A stretch of DNA of 64,000 bases from Streptomyces sp. KL109B (GTDB lineage Bacteria > Actinomycetota > Actinomycetes > Streptomycetales > Streptomycetaceae), in contig NZ_JASERL010000006.1 in NCBI RefSeq assembly GCF_030766935.1, positions 372,001-436,000 on the forward strand, read 5' to 3'. This document shows, in pieces, positions 32,686 to 41,740 of the stretch. A model generated the notes under the pieces. That model had not been told where the DNA came from. It worked only from the letters and a program-made list of their open reading frames with translations, and made no database searches. The position numbers and the translations under genes are program-made. Every line of letters begins with the position of its first letter. Positions within the stretch are counted from its first letter, which is position 1.

Positions 32686-34008
32686 ATGCCAATGCTCGTC
32701 GTGGCGCTCAGTGTTGTGGCGCTGCTGTTCTTGATGACCAAGGTGAAGCTCAACGGCTTCATAGCCCTGCTCCTCGTCGCGGTCGTCGTCGCGATGGTCC
32801 AGGGGATCAGCCTCCCGGAGATCTCCGACGTCCTTGAGGCAGGAATCGGTGATCAACTCTCCGGTACGCTGCCGGTGATCGGCCTAGGGGCCATGGTGGG
32901 CCGCGTGATGGGCGACGCGGGAGCCGCCCAGCGCATCGCCACCAAGCTCACGAAGGCGTTCGGTGACCGGTGGGTGCAGGTGGCGATGGTCGTCACCGCC
33001 ATGCTCATCGGCGTCACCATGTTCTACGAGGTCGCCTTCGTCATCATCGTCCCGGTGGCCTTCACCCTGGTCCGTGTCACCCGGCAGAACCTGCTGTGGA
33101 TCGGCCTGCCGATGTCCATCGCGCTGTCCACGATGCACAGCTTCCTGCCGCCGCACCCCGGACCGACCGCCGTCGCCGAGATGTTCGACGCCTCCGTCGG
33201 CCAGACGCTCTTCGTCGGCCTGTTCATCGCCGTCCCGGCCGGCGCCCTCATCGCGCTGGTCTGGCCGCGGCTGCCGTTCGTCCGCCGGATGAACCCGTCG
33301 ATCCCCACCGGCCTCGTCACCGAGCGCGTCTTCGAAGAGGACGAGATGCCGGCCCTCGGCTGGTCTCTCGCGGTCGCCCTGCTCCCGGTCGTCCTCATCG
33401 CCGGAGCGGCCATCGCCGAGATGTCCCTCGACGACCACGCCCCCGGCATGGGTGTCATCAAGTTCATCGGTTCCCCCGAGTTCGCGCTGCTGCTCACCCT
33501 GCTGCTCGCGATCTACGTCTTCGGCCCGCGCATCGGCCGCTCCCTCAAGGACATCGCCACCTCCTGCGGCGACGCCGCCAAGTCCATGGCCATGATCATG
33601 CTGGTGATCGCGGCGGGCGGCGCGTACAAGAACGTCCTCGTCGAGGGCGGCATCTCGGACTACATCAAGGACACCACCGAGCACTGGTCGATCTCCCCGC
33701 TGCTGCTCGCCTGGCTGATCGCCGCGATCCTGCGCATCGCCCTCGGCTCCGCCACGGTCGCGGTGTCCACCGCCGCCGGAATCGTCGCTCCGATGGTCGC
33801 GGGCAGCGGCAGCTCGCCGGAACTCATGGTGCTCGCCGTTTCCTGCGGCTCGATCGCGTTCTCGCACGTCAACGACCCGGGCTTCTGGATGTTCAAGGAG
33901 TACTTCAACCTTTCGGTACTCGACGCCATCAAGGCACGGACCACGTACACGACCGTGCTCGCGGTGCTTGGACTCGGTGGCGTGCTCGCGCTCAACGCGG
34001 TGATGTGA
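32686..34008 (+). CDS. GntP-family sugar-acid permease
   Basis: 440 residues from ATG 32686 (GAAGGGGAAG upstream); a longer frame back to 32302 overlaps gudD and is rejected. About 12 membrane segments. GntP hallmarks are the Pro/His-rich loop HSFLPPHPGPTAVAEM, LGSATVAVSTAAGI and the C-terminal SHVNDPGFWMFKEYF. GntP proteins take up gluconate and related aldonates or aldarates by H+ symport. As the last gene of the kdgD-gudD set it probably imports glucarate or galactarate. Confidence 0.92.
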   Translation: MPMLVVALSVVALLFLMTKVKLNGFIALLLVAVVVAMVQGISLPEISDVLEAGIGDQLSGTLPVIGLGAMVGRVMGDAGAAQRIATKLTKAFGDRWVQVAMVVTAMLIGVTMFYEVAFVIIVPVAFTLVRVTRQNLLWIGLPMSIALSTMHSFLPPHPGPTAVAEMFDASVGQTLFVGLFIAVPAGALIALVWPRLPFVRRMNPSIPTGLVTERVFEEDEMPALGWSLAVALLPVVLIAGAAIAEMSLDDHAPGMGVIKFIGSPEFALLLTLLLAIYVFGPRIGRSLKDIATSCGDAAKSMAMIMLVIAAGGAYKNVLVEGGISDYIKDTTEHWSISPLLLAWLIAAILRIALGSATVAVSTAAGIVAPMVAGSGSSPELMVLAVSCGSIAFSHVNDPGFWMFKEYFNLSVLDAIKARTTYTTVLAVLGLGGVLALNAVM

Positions 34009-34058
34009 CAAGGCTGTTCGTAGCATCCGGCACCACCGACCACGGAGGAACCGACACC

Positions 34059-34712
34059 ATGCGCGCTCAGCAGACCACGCTTCTCGCCCTGGCCCTCCTC
34101 GCGGGGCTCTCGCTCACGGCCTGTGAGGGGACCGGGGCCTCCGCGGCGGGCACGGGTGATGCCGGTTCCTCCTCGTCGGCGTCGGCGTCGGCGTCCGCGT
34201 CGGAGTCGGAGTCGGCGTCGGAGTCGCCCGAGGCGTCGGCGTCCGTGGCGCCCTCGTCGCGCTCGCCCGAGGCGTCGACGGCCCCCGAGGGCAGCGGCGG
34301 CGGGCAGATCAACACGGGGCCCTGCAAGACGGCGAACCTCGCGTTCAGCACCGCGCACGGCATGGGCGAGGGCGATCTCCTGGTGACCATGAAGAACACC
34401 AGTGACGCCTGCTTCCTCAAGGGCTTCCCCGGCGTCGACCTCAAGGCCGACAACGGCCCCGGCGGCATCAGCGCCCAGCGCGACGACCGGCCCGTCACGA
34501 CGGTCGTCCTCAAGAACGGCGAGGAGACCCGGTTCACGCTGCACACCCCGCGCAACGACACCGGCGGCTCGGGCCTCGACATCGTGAGCATCGTCGTCAC
34601 CCCGCCCAACGAGACCCACTCCAAGACCCTGCCGGTCTCCCTCACCCTGCCGGTGTCCGACTCCACCGCCGGGAAGGTGACGGTGGACCCGGTCGGCTCC
34701 GGCAAGCAGTGA
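34059..34712 (+). CDS. DUF4232 lipoprotein
   Basis: 217 residues. The signal peptide (1-21) ends in a lipobox, LSLTAC with Cys22 as the lipidation site. A low-complexity Ser/Ala/Glu linker (about 30-75, DNA units GCGTCG and GAGTCG) leads to a DUF4232 domain (about 85-215) with paired Cys (GPCKTANL and NTSDACFLKGFPG) and a beta-sandwich pattern. Members are cell-surface proteins of unknown role. GGAGGA is 9 nt before ATG 34059. Its stop begins a 14-bp repeat array. Confidence 0.85.
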   Translation: MRAQQTTLLALALLAGLSLTACEGTGASAAGTGDAGSSSSASASASASESESASESPEASASVAPSSRSPEASTAPEGSGGGQINTGPCKTANLAFSTAHGMGEGDLLVTMKNTSDACFLKGFPGVDLKADNGPGGISAQRDDRPVTTVVLKNGEETRFTLHTPRNDTGGSGLDIVSIVVTPPNETHSKTLPVSLTLPVSDSTAGKVTVDPVGSGKQ

Positions 34713-34760
34713 CGGTCAAGCCATGACGGTCATGCGGTGACAGTCATGCGGTGACAGCGC
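34710..34760. repeat. 14-bp tandem repeat on the lipoprotein stop codon
   Basis: Units GACGGTCAAGCCAT, GACGGTCATGCGGT, GACAGTCATGCGGT and a partial fourth run from 34711. TGA occurs at 34710, 34724, 34738 and 34752, i.e. in all three frames. The array reaches to the end of the convergent oxidoreductase gene. Confidence 0.85.
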
Positions 34761-34761
34761 C

Positions 34762-35628
34762 TCAGGCGAGGAGCGCGGCGACCTTCCGCCAGCCCTCGCG
34801 CGGCAGTTGGTCGGCCGGGGTGCCGTCCACCACCTGAAGCGCCAGATGGTCCGCGCCCGCGTCGAAGAACTCGTCGACGCGGGCGCGGATGCGTTCCTCG
34901 TCGCCCCACGCGTAGAGCGCGTCGATCAGGCGGTCGCTGCCGCCGTCGGCGAAGTCCTCCTCGGTGAAGCCGAGCCGCAGCCAGCTGTTCGTGTAGTTGG
35001 GCAGCGCGAGGTACATGGCGAGGACCTCGCGGGCGAGCGTGCGGGCGCGGTCCGGGTCGGTCTCCGGAACCACCTTCAACTCCGGCGCCAGCAGCGGCTG
35101 TTCGCCGAGGATCTCGCGGGCCTGCGCCGTGTGCTCGGGCGTGACCAGATACGGGATCGCGCCCGCGGCCCGGTCCGCGGCCAGCTTCAGCGTCTTCGGG
35201 CCGAGCGCCGCGAGCAGCCTGCGCTCGGCGGGCACCCCGGCGTCGTCGAGCGCGTCGAGGTAGTCGACAAGCGCGGAGTACGGGCGCCGGTACTGCTCCG
35301 CGATCTTCGCGTGGCTGACACCGAGGCCGAGCTGGAAGCGCCCGGGGTGGGCCTTCTCCAGCTCCGCGAAGCCCTCGGCGGTCGCCGCCGGTTCGTGCTG
35401 CCAGATGCTCTGGATGCTGGTGCCGACCACGAGCCGTTCGGTGCCCTCCAGCAGCGGCACGGCGTTCACCGCGGAGCTGTTTCCGCCCAGCCAAGCGGCT
35501 CCGTAACCGAGTTGTTCGAGTTCGGCGGCGGCCTCGACGATCTCGGCACGGTGCTCCGGGTCCTCCGAGCGAAGCCCGACGTTCCAGATTCCGTACCGGC
35601 CGACCTTGTCCTTCAGGGCGGTGCTCAT
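34762..35628 (-). CDS. LLM-class F420-dependent oxidoreductase
   Basis: 288 residues from ATG 35628. Luciferase-like TIM barrel with GYGAAWLGGN, LVVGTSIQSIW, GRFQLGLGVSHAKI and a final LQVVDGTPAD. The pattern fits the subgroup that NCBI calls TIGR03620, probable F420-dependent reductases of unknown substrate. The protein ends in the 14-bp repeat region. A longer frame to 35853 has no ribosome site. No partner gene shows its substrate. Confidence 0.82.
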   Translation of the reverse strand: MSTALKDKVGRYGIWNVGLRSEDPEHRAEIVEAAAELEQLGYGAAWLGGNSSAVNAVPLLEGTERLVVGTSIQSIWQHEPAATAEGFAELEKAHPGRFQLGLGVSHAKIAEQYRRPYSALVDYLDALDDAGVPAERRLLAALGPKTLKLAADRAAGAIPYLVTPEHTAQAREILGEQPLLAPELKVVPETDPDRARTLAREVLAMYLALPNYTNSWLRLGFTEEDFADGGSDRLIDALYAWGDEERIRARVDEFFDAGADHLALQVVDGTPADQLPREGWRKVAALLA

Positions 35629-35865
35629 GGGTGTCCGATCCCTCCGACGAGTTGGGTGTGGCGCGTCCACCACCAGACGATCACAACGAGTGCGGGGTCG
35701 CGCCGCATTCCGCTTCCGTGTCCGCGCTCCTCTCCGCGCGGTGCGCGCGTACCCACGTAAACCGGAACCTGGGTTTCCCTTTACCGTTTCTTTGCTGATA
35801 GAAAACTCCGGATCACCCCGCTCGTCCCGCACTGACTGAGGTGCCTGCCCCACCCCGGAGTCCCC

Positions 35866-37239
35866 GTGTCCTACTCACCCTGGTCGTTGCTCAGCGACGC
35901 CGGCCTCATAGCCGCGCTGCTCCTCGTCGGCACGCTGCTGCGGGCCCATGTCCGGCTGTTCCAGCGGCTGATGCTGCCCTCCAGCGTCATGGCGGGCTTC
36001 CTCGGCCTCGCGCTCGGCCCGGAGGGGGCGGGGCTGCTGCCGTTCTCCGACCAGCTCGGCACGTACGCCTCCGTGCTCATCGTCGTCGTCTTCGCCTGCC
36101 TCGCCCTCACCGACGGCCTCGGCCTCAAGGGCTTCGGCAAGGCCGCCGGCTCCTTCGGTTCGTACGGTGTCGCCGCCTACGCCCTCCAGGTGGGCCTCGG
36201 CATCGTCCTCGGCCTCGTGCTGCTGCAGCCACTGTGGGACGTGCCCGACGCGTTCGGCGCGCTGCTCTTCGCGGGCTGGGCCGGCGGCTTCGGCACGGCG
36301 GCGGCCCTCGGCACCGCCTTCGAGTCGAACGGCTGGGAGGGCGCCAGCTCGCTCGGCTTCACCTCCGCCACCGTCGGCATGCTCGTCGGCGTCGTCGGCG
36401 GCATCATCCTGTGCAACTGGGGCGCGCGGCGCGGACACACCAGCAGCGTCGGCCGCTTCGAGACGCTCCCCGACGAACTGCGCACCGGCCTCGTCCGCGA
36501 CGAGGCGGAGCGTCACCCCACCGGCCGGGCCACCACCTCGCCCGCCTCCATCGAACCGCTCGGCTTCCAGATCGCGGTCATCGCCGCGCTCGCCGCCGCC
36601 GCGTACGGGGTCTCCGAGTGGATCACCGGGATGTTCCCCTCGCTGATGCTCCCGGTCTTCGCGCTCGCCTTCATCCTCGGCCTGATCCTGCGCGCCGCCG
36701 TGTCCCGCACCAAGGCCTGGAACTACGTCGACGGGGACTCCCTCAAGTCGCTCTCTGGCACCGCCACCGACGTCCTGATCACCTGCGGCATCGCGTCCAT
36801 CGTGCCGAGCTTCGTCGCCGACTACTGGCTGCCACTGGCGCTCATGTTCGTCGGCGGCCTGGCCCTCGTCCTGGTCCTGTTCCTGGTCGTCGCGCCGCGC
36901 CTCTTCGAAGGCAACTGGTTCGAGAAGGCGCTCGTGACCTGGGGCTGGACCACCGGCGCCGCCGCCACCGCGATCGCCCTGCTGCGCATGGTCGACCCGA
37001 AGCTGAAGAGCGGCACGCTGGAGGAGTTCGGCGTCGCCTACATCCCCGTCGCCCCCGTCGAGACGGCCACCGTCACCTTCGTGCCCGTGCTGCTGTCGGC
37101 CGGCGCCGCCTGGGCGGTCGGCGGCGCGTGGGCCGCGGTCGGCGTCCTGGCGCTCGTCCTGCCGTGGCTCGCCGGATGGGCGCCGCGCGGCAAGTCGAAG
37201 GCGGCAGCGGCGCCGGCGAAGGAGAACGCCGGAGTCTGA
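35866..37239 (+). CDS. GltS-like Na+/glutamate symporter family protein
   Basis: 457 residues from GTG 35866, about 11-12 membrane segments in two halves joined by a polar loop (about 190-230). LMLPSSVMAGFLGLALGPEG and the glycine-rich FAGWAGGFGTAAALGTAFE block are typical of the GltS/ESS family, which couples acid uptake to Na+. Here the neighbours handle sugar acids, so the substrate could be a sugar acid or another carboxylate. The gene ends at a strong hairpin. Confidence 0.78.
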   Translation: MSYSPWSLLSDAGLIAALLLVGTLLRAHVRLFQRLMLPSSVMAGFLGLALGPEGAGLLPFSDQLGTYASVLIVVVFACLALTDGLGLKGFGKAAGSFGSYGVAAYALQVGLGIVLGLVLLQPLWDVPDAFGALLFAGWAGGFGTAAALGTAFESNGWEGASSLGFTSATVGMLVGVVGGIILCNWGARRGHTSSVGRFETLPDELRTGLVRDEAERHPTGRATTSPASIEPLGFQIAVIAALAAAAYGVSEWITGMFPSLMLPVFALAFILGLILRAAVSRTKAWNYVDGDSLKSLSGTATDVLITCGIASIVPSFVADYWLPLALMFVGGLALVLVLFLVVAPRLFEGNWFEKALVTWGWTTGAAATAIALLRMVDPKLKSGTLEEFGVAYIPVAPVETATVTFVPVLLSAGAAWAVGGAWAAVGVLALVLPWLAGWAPRGKSKAAAAPAKENAGV

Positions 37240-37256
37240 CGCCGACCACGCGACGA

Positions 37257-37292
37257 GAGAACGCCCCGGGCCACCGTGCCCGGGGCGTTCTC
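37257..37292 (+). terminator. Hairpin terminator after the GltS-like gene
   Basis: GAGAACGCCCCGGGC pairs perfectly with its complement over a 6-nt loop (arms 37257-37271 and 37278-37292), 18 bp after the stop codon. There is no T tract. Confidence 0.8.
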
Positions 37293-37319
37293 GTGCGCGC
37301 ACACTGGACGGCCACCCTG

Positions 37320-37334
37320 AATCATCCGATGATT
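37320..37334. promoter_or_regulatory. AATCATCCGATGATT operator-like palindrome
   Basis: A perfect 6-3-6 palindrome in an otherwise GC-rich gap, 58-73 bp before the sugar-acid dehydratase start. Its form matches operators of FadR/FCD-type GntR regulators of sugar-acid genes. No such regulator is encoded in the window. Confidence 0.5.
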
Positions 37335-37392
37335 GCCGGGCATGGCAAGCGCTTCACTTCCGCCCCAACGGCCCCTCGGAGGAGTGAGCTTC

Positions 37393-39138
37393 ATGGCACA
37401 CGGTCACGGTCACGGTCACCCGCCCCGCCGCAGTCAGGCCTGGTTCGGGGCGGCAGGGCGCGGCGGCATGGTGTACCGGTCGTGGATGCGCAACCAGGGC
37501 TTCGGGCCCGAGGTCTTCGACGGGCGGCCGGTGATCGGCATCGCCGTCTCCGCGTCCGAACTCGCCCCCTGCAACGCCCACTTGACCCGGGTGGCGGAGG
37601 CGGTGAAGCGCGGAGTGTGGCAGGCGGGCGGCTTCCCGCTGGAATTCCCCACCATGGCGACCGGCGAGACACTGATGCGGCCCACGGCCATGCTGTACCG
37701 CAACCTCATGGCCATGGAGGTCGAGGAGCTGCTCCGCGCCAACCCGCTCGACGGGGTGGTGCTGCTCTCCGGCTGCGACAAGACGACCCCCGCCATGCTG
37801 ATGGGCGCGGCCAGCGTCGACCTGCCCGCCGTCATGGTCACCGGCGGGCCCATGCTCAACGGCAAGTTCCAGGGCCGCGACGTCGGTTCGGGTACGGCGG
37901 TGTGGCAGATGGAGGCCGAGGTCAAGGCCGGGCGGATGACCGAGGAGGAGTGCTTCTTCGCCGAGGGCTGCATGGCCCGCTCCAACGGCCACTGCATGAC
38001 CATGGGCACGGCCTCCACGATGGCGTGCATGGCGGAGACCCTCGGCATGCAGCTGCCGGGCTCCGCCACCTGGCCCGCCGTCGACATGCGCCGCTACGAG
38101 ACCGGGCAGGCGGCGGGGCGCCGCATCGTCGACATGGTGGAGGAGGACCTGCGCCCCTCCCGCATCCTCACCCGCGAGGCCTTCGAGAATGCCGTCCGCA
38201 CGAACGCGGCGATCGGCGGCTCCACCAACGCCATCATCCACCTGACTGCGCTCGCCGGACGCGTCGGCGTCCCGCTCGCCGCCGAGGACTTCGACCAACT
38301 GGCCCGCGAGGTACCGACGTTGCTCAACCTGATGCCCTCCGGCCGGTACCTCATGGAGGACTTCTGCTACGCGGGCGGGCTCCCGGCCGTCCACCACGAG
38401 CTGGTGCGGGCCGGACTCCTGCACGGCGAGCAGCTCACCGTCACCGGGCGCGCCCTCGCCGAGAACGTCGCCGACGCGGAGCGCATCGGCGACGAGGTCA
38501 TCACCGGGGTCGTCGCCCCGTTCCAGCCCGCCGGAACCGGCACCGCCGTGCTGCGCGGCAACCTCTGCCCCGACGGCGCGGTCATCAAGCAGTCCGCCGC
38601 CTCGCCCCACCTCCTCACCCACTCCGGCACCGCCCGCGTCTTCGACTCCCCGGAGGCGTACCACGCGGTGTGCGACGACCCGGACCTGGACGTCGACGAG
38701 AACACGGTGCTCGTCATCCGCGGCGCGGGCCCCAAGGGGTACCCGGGCATGCCCGAGGTCTCCAACGTCCCGTTGCCGACCAAGCTGTTGAAGGCCGGCG
38801 TCACCGACATGGTGCGCGTCTGCGACGGCCGGATGAGCGGCACGGGATACGGCACCGTCGTCCTCCACGTGGCACCGGAGGCGGCGGTCGGCGGCCCGCT
38901 CGCCCTCGTACGGGACGGCGACACCATCACGCTGGACGTACCGAAGCGATCGCTTCAACTCGACGTGGACGACGTGGAATTGGCGAGTCGGCGCACCGAG
39001 TGGCAGCCACCCGCGCCGCGCCACACCAGCGGCTACGCCTGGCTCTACACCCAGCACGTCCAAGGCGCCGACCAGGGCGCCGACTTCGACTTCCTGCGCG
39101 GCTGTCGCGGCGACGCCGTACCCCGCGACTCGCACTGA
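37393..39138 (+). CDS. IlvD/Edd-family sugar-acid (pentonate) dehydratase
   Basis: 581 residues from ATG 37393 (GGAGGAG upstream). Fe-S dehydratase blocks: GIAVSASELAPCNAHL, LLSGCDKTTPAMLMGA, EGCMARSNGHCMTMGTAS with cluster cysteines, GGSTNAIIHL, and the C-terminal VCDGRMSGTGYGTVV. The SELAPCN and EGCMARS forms and the long C-terminus resemble arabonate/xylonate dehydratases more than branched-chain IlvD. The divergent neighbouring FAH-family gene would act on its 2-oxo-3-deoxy product. An N-terminal HGHGHGH may bind metal. Exact pentonate unknown. Confidence 0.88.
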   Translation: MAHGHGHGHPPRRSQAWFGAAGRGGMVYRSWMRNQGFGPEVFDGRPVIGIAVSASELAPCNAHLTRVAEAVKRGVWQAGGFPLEFPTMATGETLMRPTAMLYRNLMAMEVEELLRANPLDGVVLLSGCDKTTPAMLMGAASVDLPAVMVTGGPMLNGKFQGRDVGSGTAVWQMEAEVKAGRMTEEECFFAEGCMARSNGHCMTMGTASTMACMAETLGMQLPGSATWPAVDMRRYETGQAAGRRIVDMVEEDLRPSRILTREAFENAVRTNAAIGGSTNAIIHLTALAGRVGVPLAAEDFDQLAREVPTLLNLMPSGRYLMEDFCYAGGLPAVHHELVRAGLLHGEQLTVTGRALAENVADAERIGDEVITGVVAPFQPAGTGTAVLRGNLCPDGAVIKQSAASPHLLTHSGTARVFDSPEAYHAVCDDPDLDVDENTVLVIRGAGPKGYPGMPEVSNVPLPTKLLKAGVTDMVRVCDGRMSGTGYGTVVLHVAPEAAVGGPLALVRDGDTITLDVPKRSLQLDVDDVELASRRTEWQPPAPRHTSGYAWLYTQHVQGADQGADFDFLRGCRGDAVPRDSH

Positions 39139-39159
39139 CCGGCATCCGGGAACGGCACG

Positions 39160-40116
39160 TCAAGCCCGCCCGGCACCGGCCCGCCCGGAACCCGTCCGCC
39201 GCACCGCGCGGCGGACGAGCGGGCCGTCCACCGCCGCCACCAGCCAGTCGAGTTCGGCCACGCCGACGCACACCCGGTTCCTCAGGACGCCCACCCCGTC
39301 GATCGCCGTCTCGACCACGTCACCCGCGCGCAGCGTGAAGTCGAGCTCCGGGACGATGCCGGTGCCGGTGGACAGCACGGCGCCGTCGGGGAACGGCTGG
39401 CAGCGCCACAGGTGTCGGGCCAGGTCTTCGGGGGAGCGGTGGAAAGCGGCCGTGGAGACCGTGCCCCGGAACGCGGCGGCCTCGTCCCGCCACACGGTCA
39501 GCGAGATCTTCAGCGCCCGCGCGTCCTCGACCTCCCACGCCGGGACGATGCCACTGGACACCGCCGCGCTCCCGGCGTAGATCTTCGCCTGCGGGAGGTA
39601 GAGCGGGTTCTCGCCCTCGATCGACCGCGAACTGACGTCGTCCACGATGACGTAACCCACCGTCTGCGCCGCCTTGTTGAGGACGACGCCGAGTTCCGGC
39701 TCGGGCACGTTCAGCTCGGAGTCCTCGCGTACGGCGATCGGTTCGTCGTCGGTGACCACGCGCCACGGCAGGGCCTTCAGGAACAGTTCGGGGCGGTCGG
39801 CGTCGTAGACCCGCTCGTACACGGACCGTTCGGAGCTCTCCTCGACGCGGGCCTCCCGCGAGCGCTCGTACGTGACCCCCGCAGCCCACAGCTCCATCAG
39901 GCCGTCCATCGGGGGCAGCAGGAGTACCTCGGCCTCGGCGGCGTCGGGCCGCCGCTCGGCGGTCGCCGCCACCAACTCCCGTAGCGCGTCGACCGGAAGT
40001 CGAAGAAGGTCGCCGATGCGGGGCGCCCCCTCGAAGGCGCGGATCGCGCCGGAGGTGTCGGCGATCCCTGTGCGTATGGAACCGGTGTCGTCGGCGAAGC
40101 GGACGATGCGCGTCAT
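39160..40116 (-). CDS. FAH-family 2-oxo-3-deoxypentonate dehydratase (XylX/KdaD-like)
   Basis: 318 residues from ATG 40116 (GAGGAAGGGA upstream). The fumarylacetoacetate-hydrolase fold is shown by VPEPELGVVLN (metal ligands Glu), GYVIVDDVSSRSIEGENPLY and STGTGIVPE. The block WAAGVTYERSREARVEES is typical of Caulobacter XylX and archaeal KdaD, which dehydrate 2-oxo-3-deoxypentonates to 2-oxoglutarate semialdehyde. It faces the IlvD/Edd gene and diverges from the kinase gene. A true fumarylacetoacetase is unlikely in this setting. Confidence 0.85.
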   Translation of the reverse strand: MTRIVRFADDTGSIRTGIADTSGAIRAFEGAPRIGDLLRLPVDALRELVAATAERRPDAAEAEVLLLPPMDGLMELWAAGVTYERSREARVEESSERSVYERVYDADRPELFLKALPWRVVTDDEPIAVREDSELNVPEPELGVVLNKAAQTVGYVIVDDVSSRSIEGENPLYLPQAKIYAGSAAVSSGIVPAWEVEDARALKISLTVWRDEAAAFRGTVSTAAFHRSPEDLARHLWRCQPFPDGAVLSTGTGIVPELDFTLRAGDVVETAIDGVGVLRNRVCVGVAELDWLVAAVDGPLVRRAVRRTGSGRAGAGRA

Positions 40117-40217
40117 ACGGGTCCCTTCCTCGGGGTGTCGGGGGGTTGAGTGCGCCGGTGCCTCATGCCTCAAATGGCTCCACGACAGTAACCGGACAAC
40201 CGAGGAACGGAAGCCCC

Positions 40218-41714
40218 ATGCCCCAGTCAGCAGTCAACGGTTCGGCGGTCATCGGCGTGGACATCGGTACGTCGAGCAGCAAGGGCGTCCTCGTCGCCCT
40301 CGACGGCACCGTGCTCCACACGGCGGTCCGCGAGCACGCCGTCGACCGCCCGGCGCCCGGACACGTGGAGATGCCGGGGCAGGTGTGGTGGGAGGAATTC
40401 GTCTCCCTGGCACAGGAGATGACCTCCCGGTTCGACGGTGACGTGGTCGCGGTCGGCGTCAGCGGCATGGGGCCCTGCGTGCTGCTCACCGACGCCGACG
40501 ACACCCCGCTGCGGCCCGCGATCCTGTACGGCGTCGACACCCGTTCCGTAGCGCAGATCGAGCGACTGGAGCGGGAGTTGGGGGCCGACGAGATCGTCCA
40601 CCGCTGCGGCTCGCGGCTCACGTCGCAGGCGGCGGGCGCCAAGGTGGCGTGGGTCGCGGACGAGGAACCGGAGGTGTTCGCGCGCGCCCGCCGCCTCTAC
40701 ATGCCCAGCTCGTGGCTCGCCCGCAAGCTCACCGGCTCCTACGTCCTCGACCAGCACTCCGCCAGCCAGTGCACCCCGCTCTACGACACCCTCGCCCGCG
40801 ACTGGTACGCGCCCTGGGCCGAACACATCTGCCCCGGCCTCGAACTCCCGCCGCTGCGCTGGTCCGGCGACGCGGCCGGTACTGTCACCGCCGAGGCCGC
40901 CCGTGCCACGGGGCTGCCCGCCGGTATCCCCGTCACCACCGGCACCGTCGACGCCTGGGCCGAGGCGCTGAGCGTCGGCGCGCACACCGTCGGCGACCTG
41001 ATGCTGATGTACGGCACGACCATGTTCCTCGTGCACACCGTGCCCGAGCTGCTGCGCGACCCGGCGTTGTGGAGCACCGTCGGCGCCCTGCCCGGCACCC
41101 GCAACCTCGCGGGCGGCATGGCCACGTCCGGCGCCGTCACCAGCTGGCTGCGCGACCTGTTCGGCGACGCCGACTACCCCGAACTCCTGCGCCTCGCCGA
41201 GAAGTCGGGGCCCGGCGCGAACGGCCTGCTGATGCTGCCGTACTTCGCGGGGGAGCGCACCCCCGTCGACGACCCGCGCGCCCGTGGTGTCATCGCCGGA
41301 CTCACGCTCGGCCACACGCGCGGCGACCTGTACCGGGCCGCACTCGAAGCCACCGCGTTCGGTGTGCGGCACAACATCGAGGCGTTGGAGGCGGCCGGTG
41401 GTGACATCCGCCGGGTCGTCGCCGTGGGCGGCGGCACCCAGGGGCGGCTGTGGACGCAGATCGTCTCCGATGTCACCGGCCGTACGCAGGAGGTGCGTAC
41501 GACATCCGTCGGCGCCTCGTACGGCGGCGCGCTGCTCGCCGCCCGACTCGTCACCGACGACGCCCGTATCGACGACTGGAACCCGGTCGCCGAACGCCTC
41601 GCCCCGCGCCCCGAGGCGACGGCTCACTACGACCGGCTGTACGCGCTGTACCGCGACCTGTACCCGGCGTCGGCGGACGTGGCACACGCCCTCGCCGACC
41701 TCCAGACCCGCTGA
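40218..41714 (+). CDS. FGGY-family carbohydrate kinase (xylulokinase-like)
   Basis: 498 residues from ATG 40218 (GGAAG upstream). The ASKHA phosphate loop GVDIGTSSSKGVLV, the catalytic Asp region TGTVDAWAEAL and GVRHNIEALEAAGGDIRRVVAVGGGTQGRLW mark the FGGY family, closest in style to xylulokinases. It would phosphorylate a pentulose or polyol. It diverges from the FAH gene over 101 bp with no recognisable repeat apart from CCTCATGCCTCAAATGG. Substrate is uncertain. Confidence 0.88.
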   Translation: MPQSAVNGSAVIGVDIGTSSSKGVLVALDGTVLHTAVREHAVDRPAPGHVEMPGQVWWEEFVSLAQEMTSRFDGDVVAVGVSGMGPCVLLTDADDTPLRPAILYGVDTRSVAQIERLERELGADEIVHRCGSRLTSQAAGAKVAWVADEEPEVFARARRLYMPSSWLARKLTGSYVLDQHSASQCTPLYDTLARDWYAPWAEHICPGLELPPLRWSGDAAGTVTAEAARATGLPAGIPVTTGTVDAWAEALSVGAHTVGDLMLMYGTTMFLVHTVPELLRDPALWSTVGALPGTRNLAGGMATSGAVTSWLRDLFGDADYPELLRLAEKSGPGANGLLMLPYFAGERTPVDDPRARGVIAGLTLGHTRGDLYRAALEATAFGVRHNIEALEAAGGDIRRVVAVGGGTQGRLWTQIVSDVTGRTQEVRTTSVGASYGGALLAARLVTDDARIDDWNPVAERLAPRPEATAHYDRLYALYRDLYPASADVAHALADLQTR

Positions 41715-41740
41715 CGCCGCCGCACACGCAGAAGGTCTTC

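Noticed and set aside
34160..34290. Possible unstable microsatellite in the lipoprotein gene
   Set aside because: The Ser/Ala/Glu linker repeats are in-frame hexamers common in actinobacterial lipoproteins; nothing unusual.
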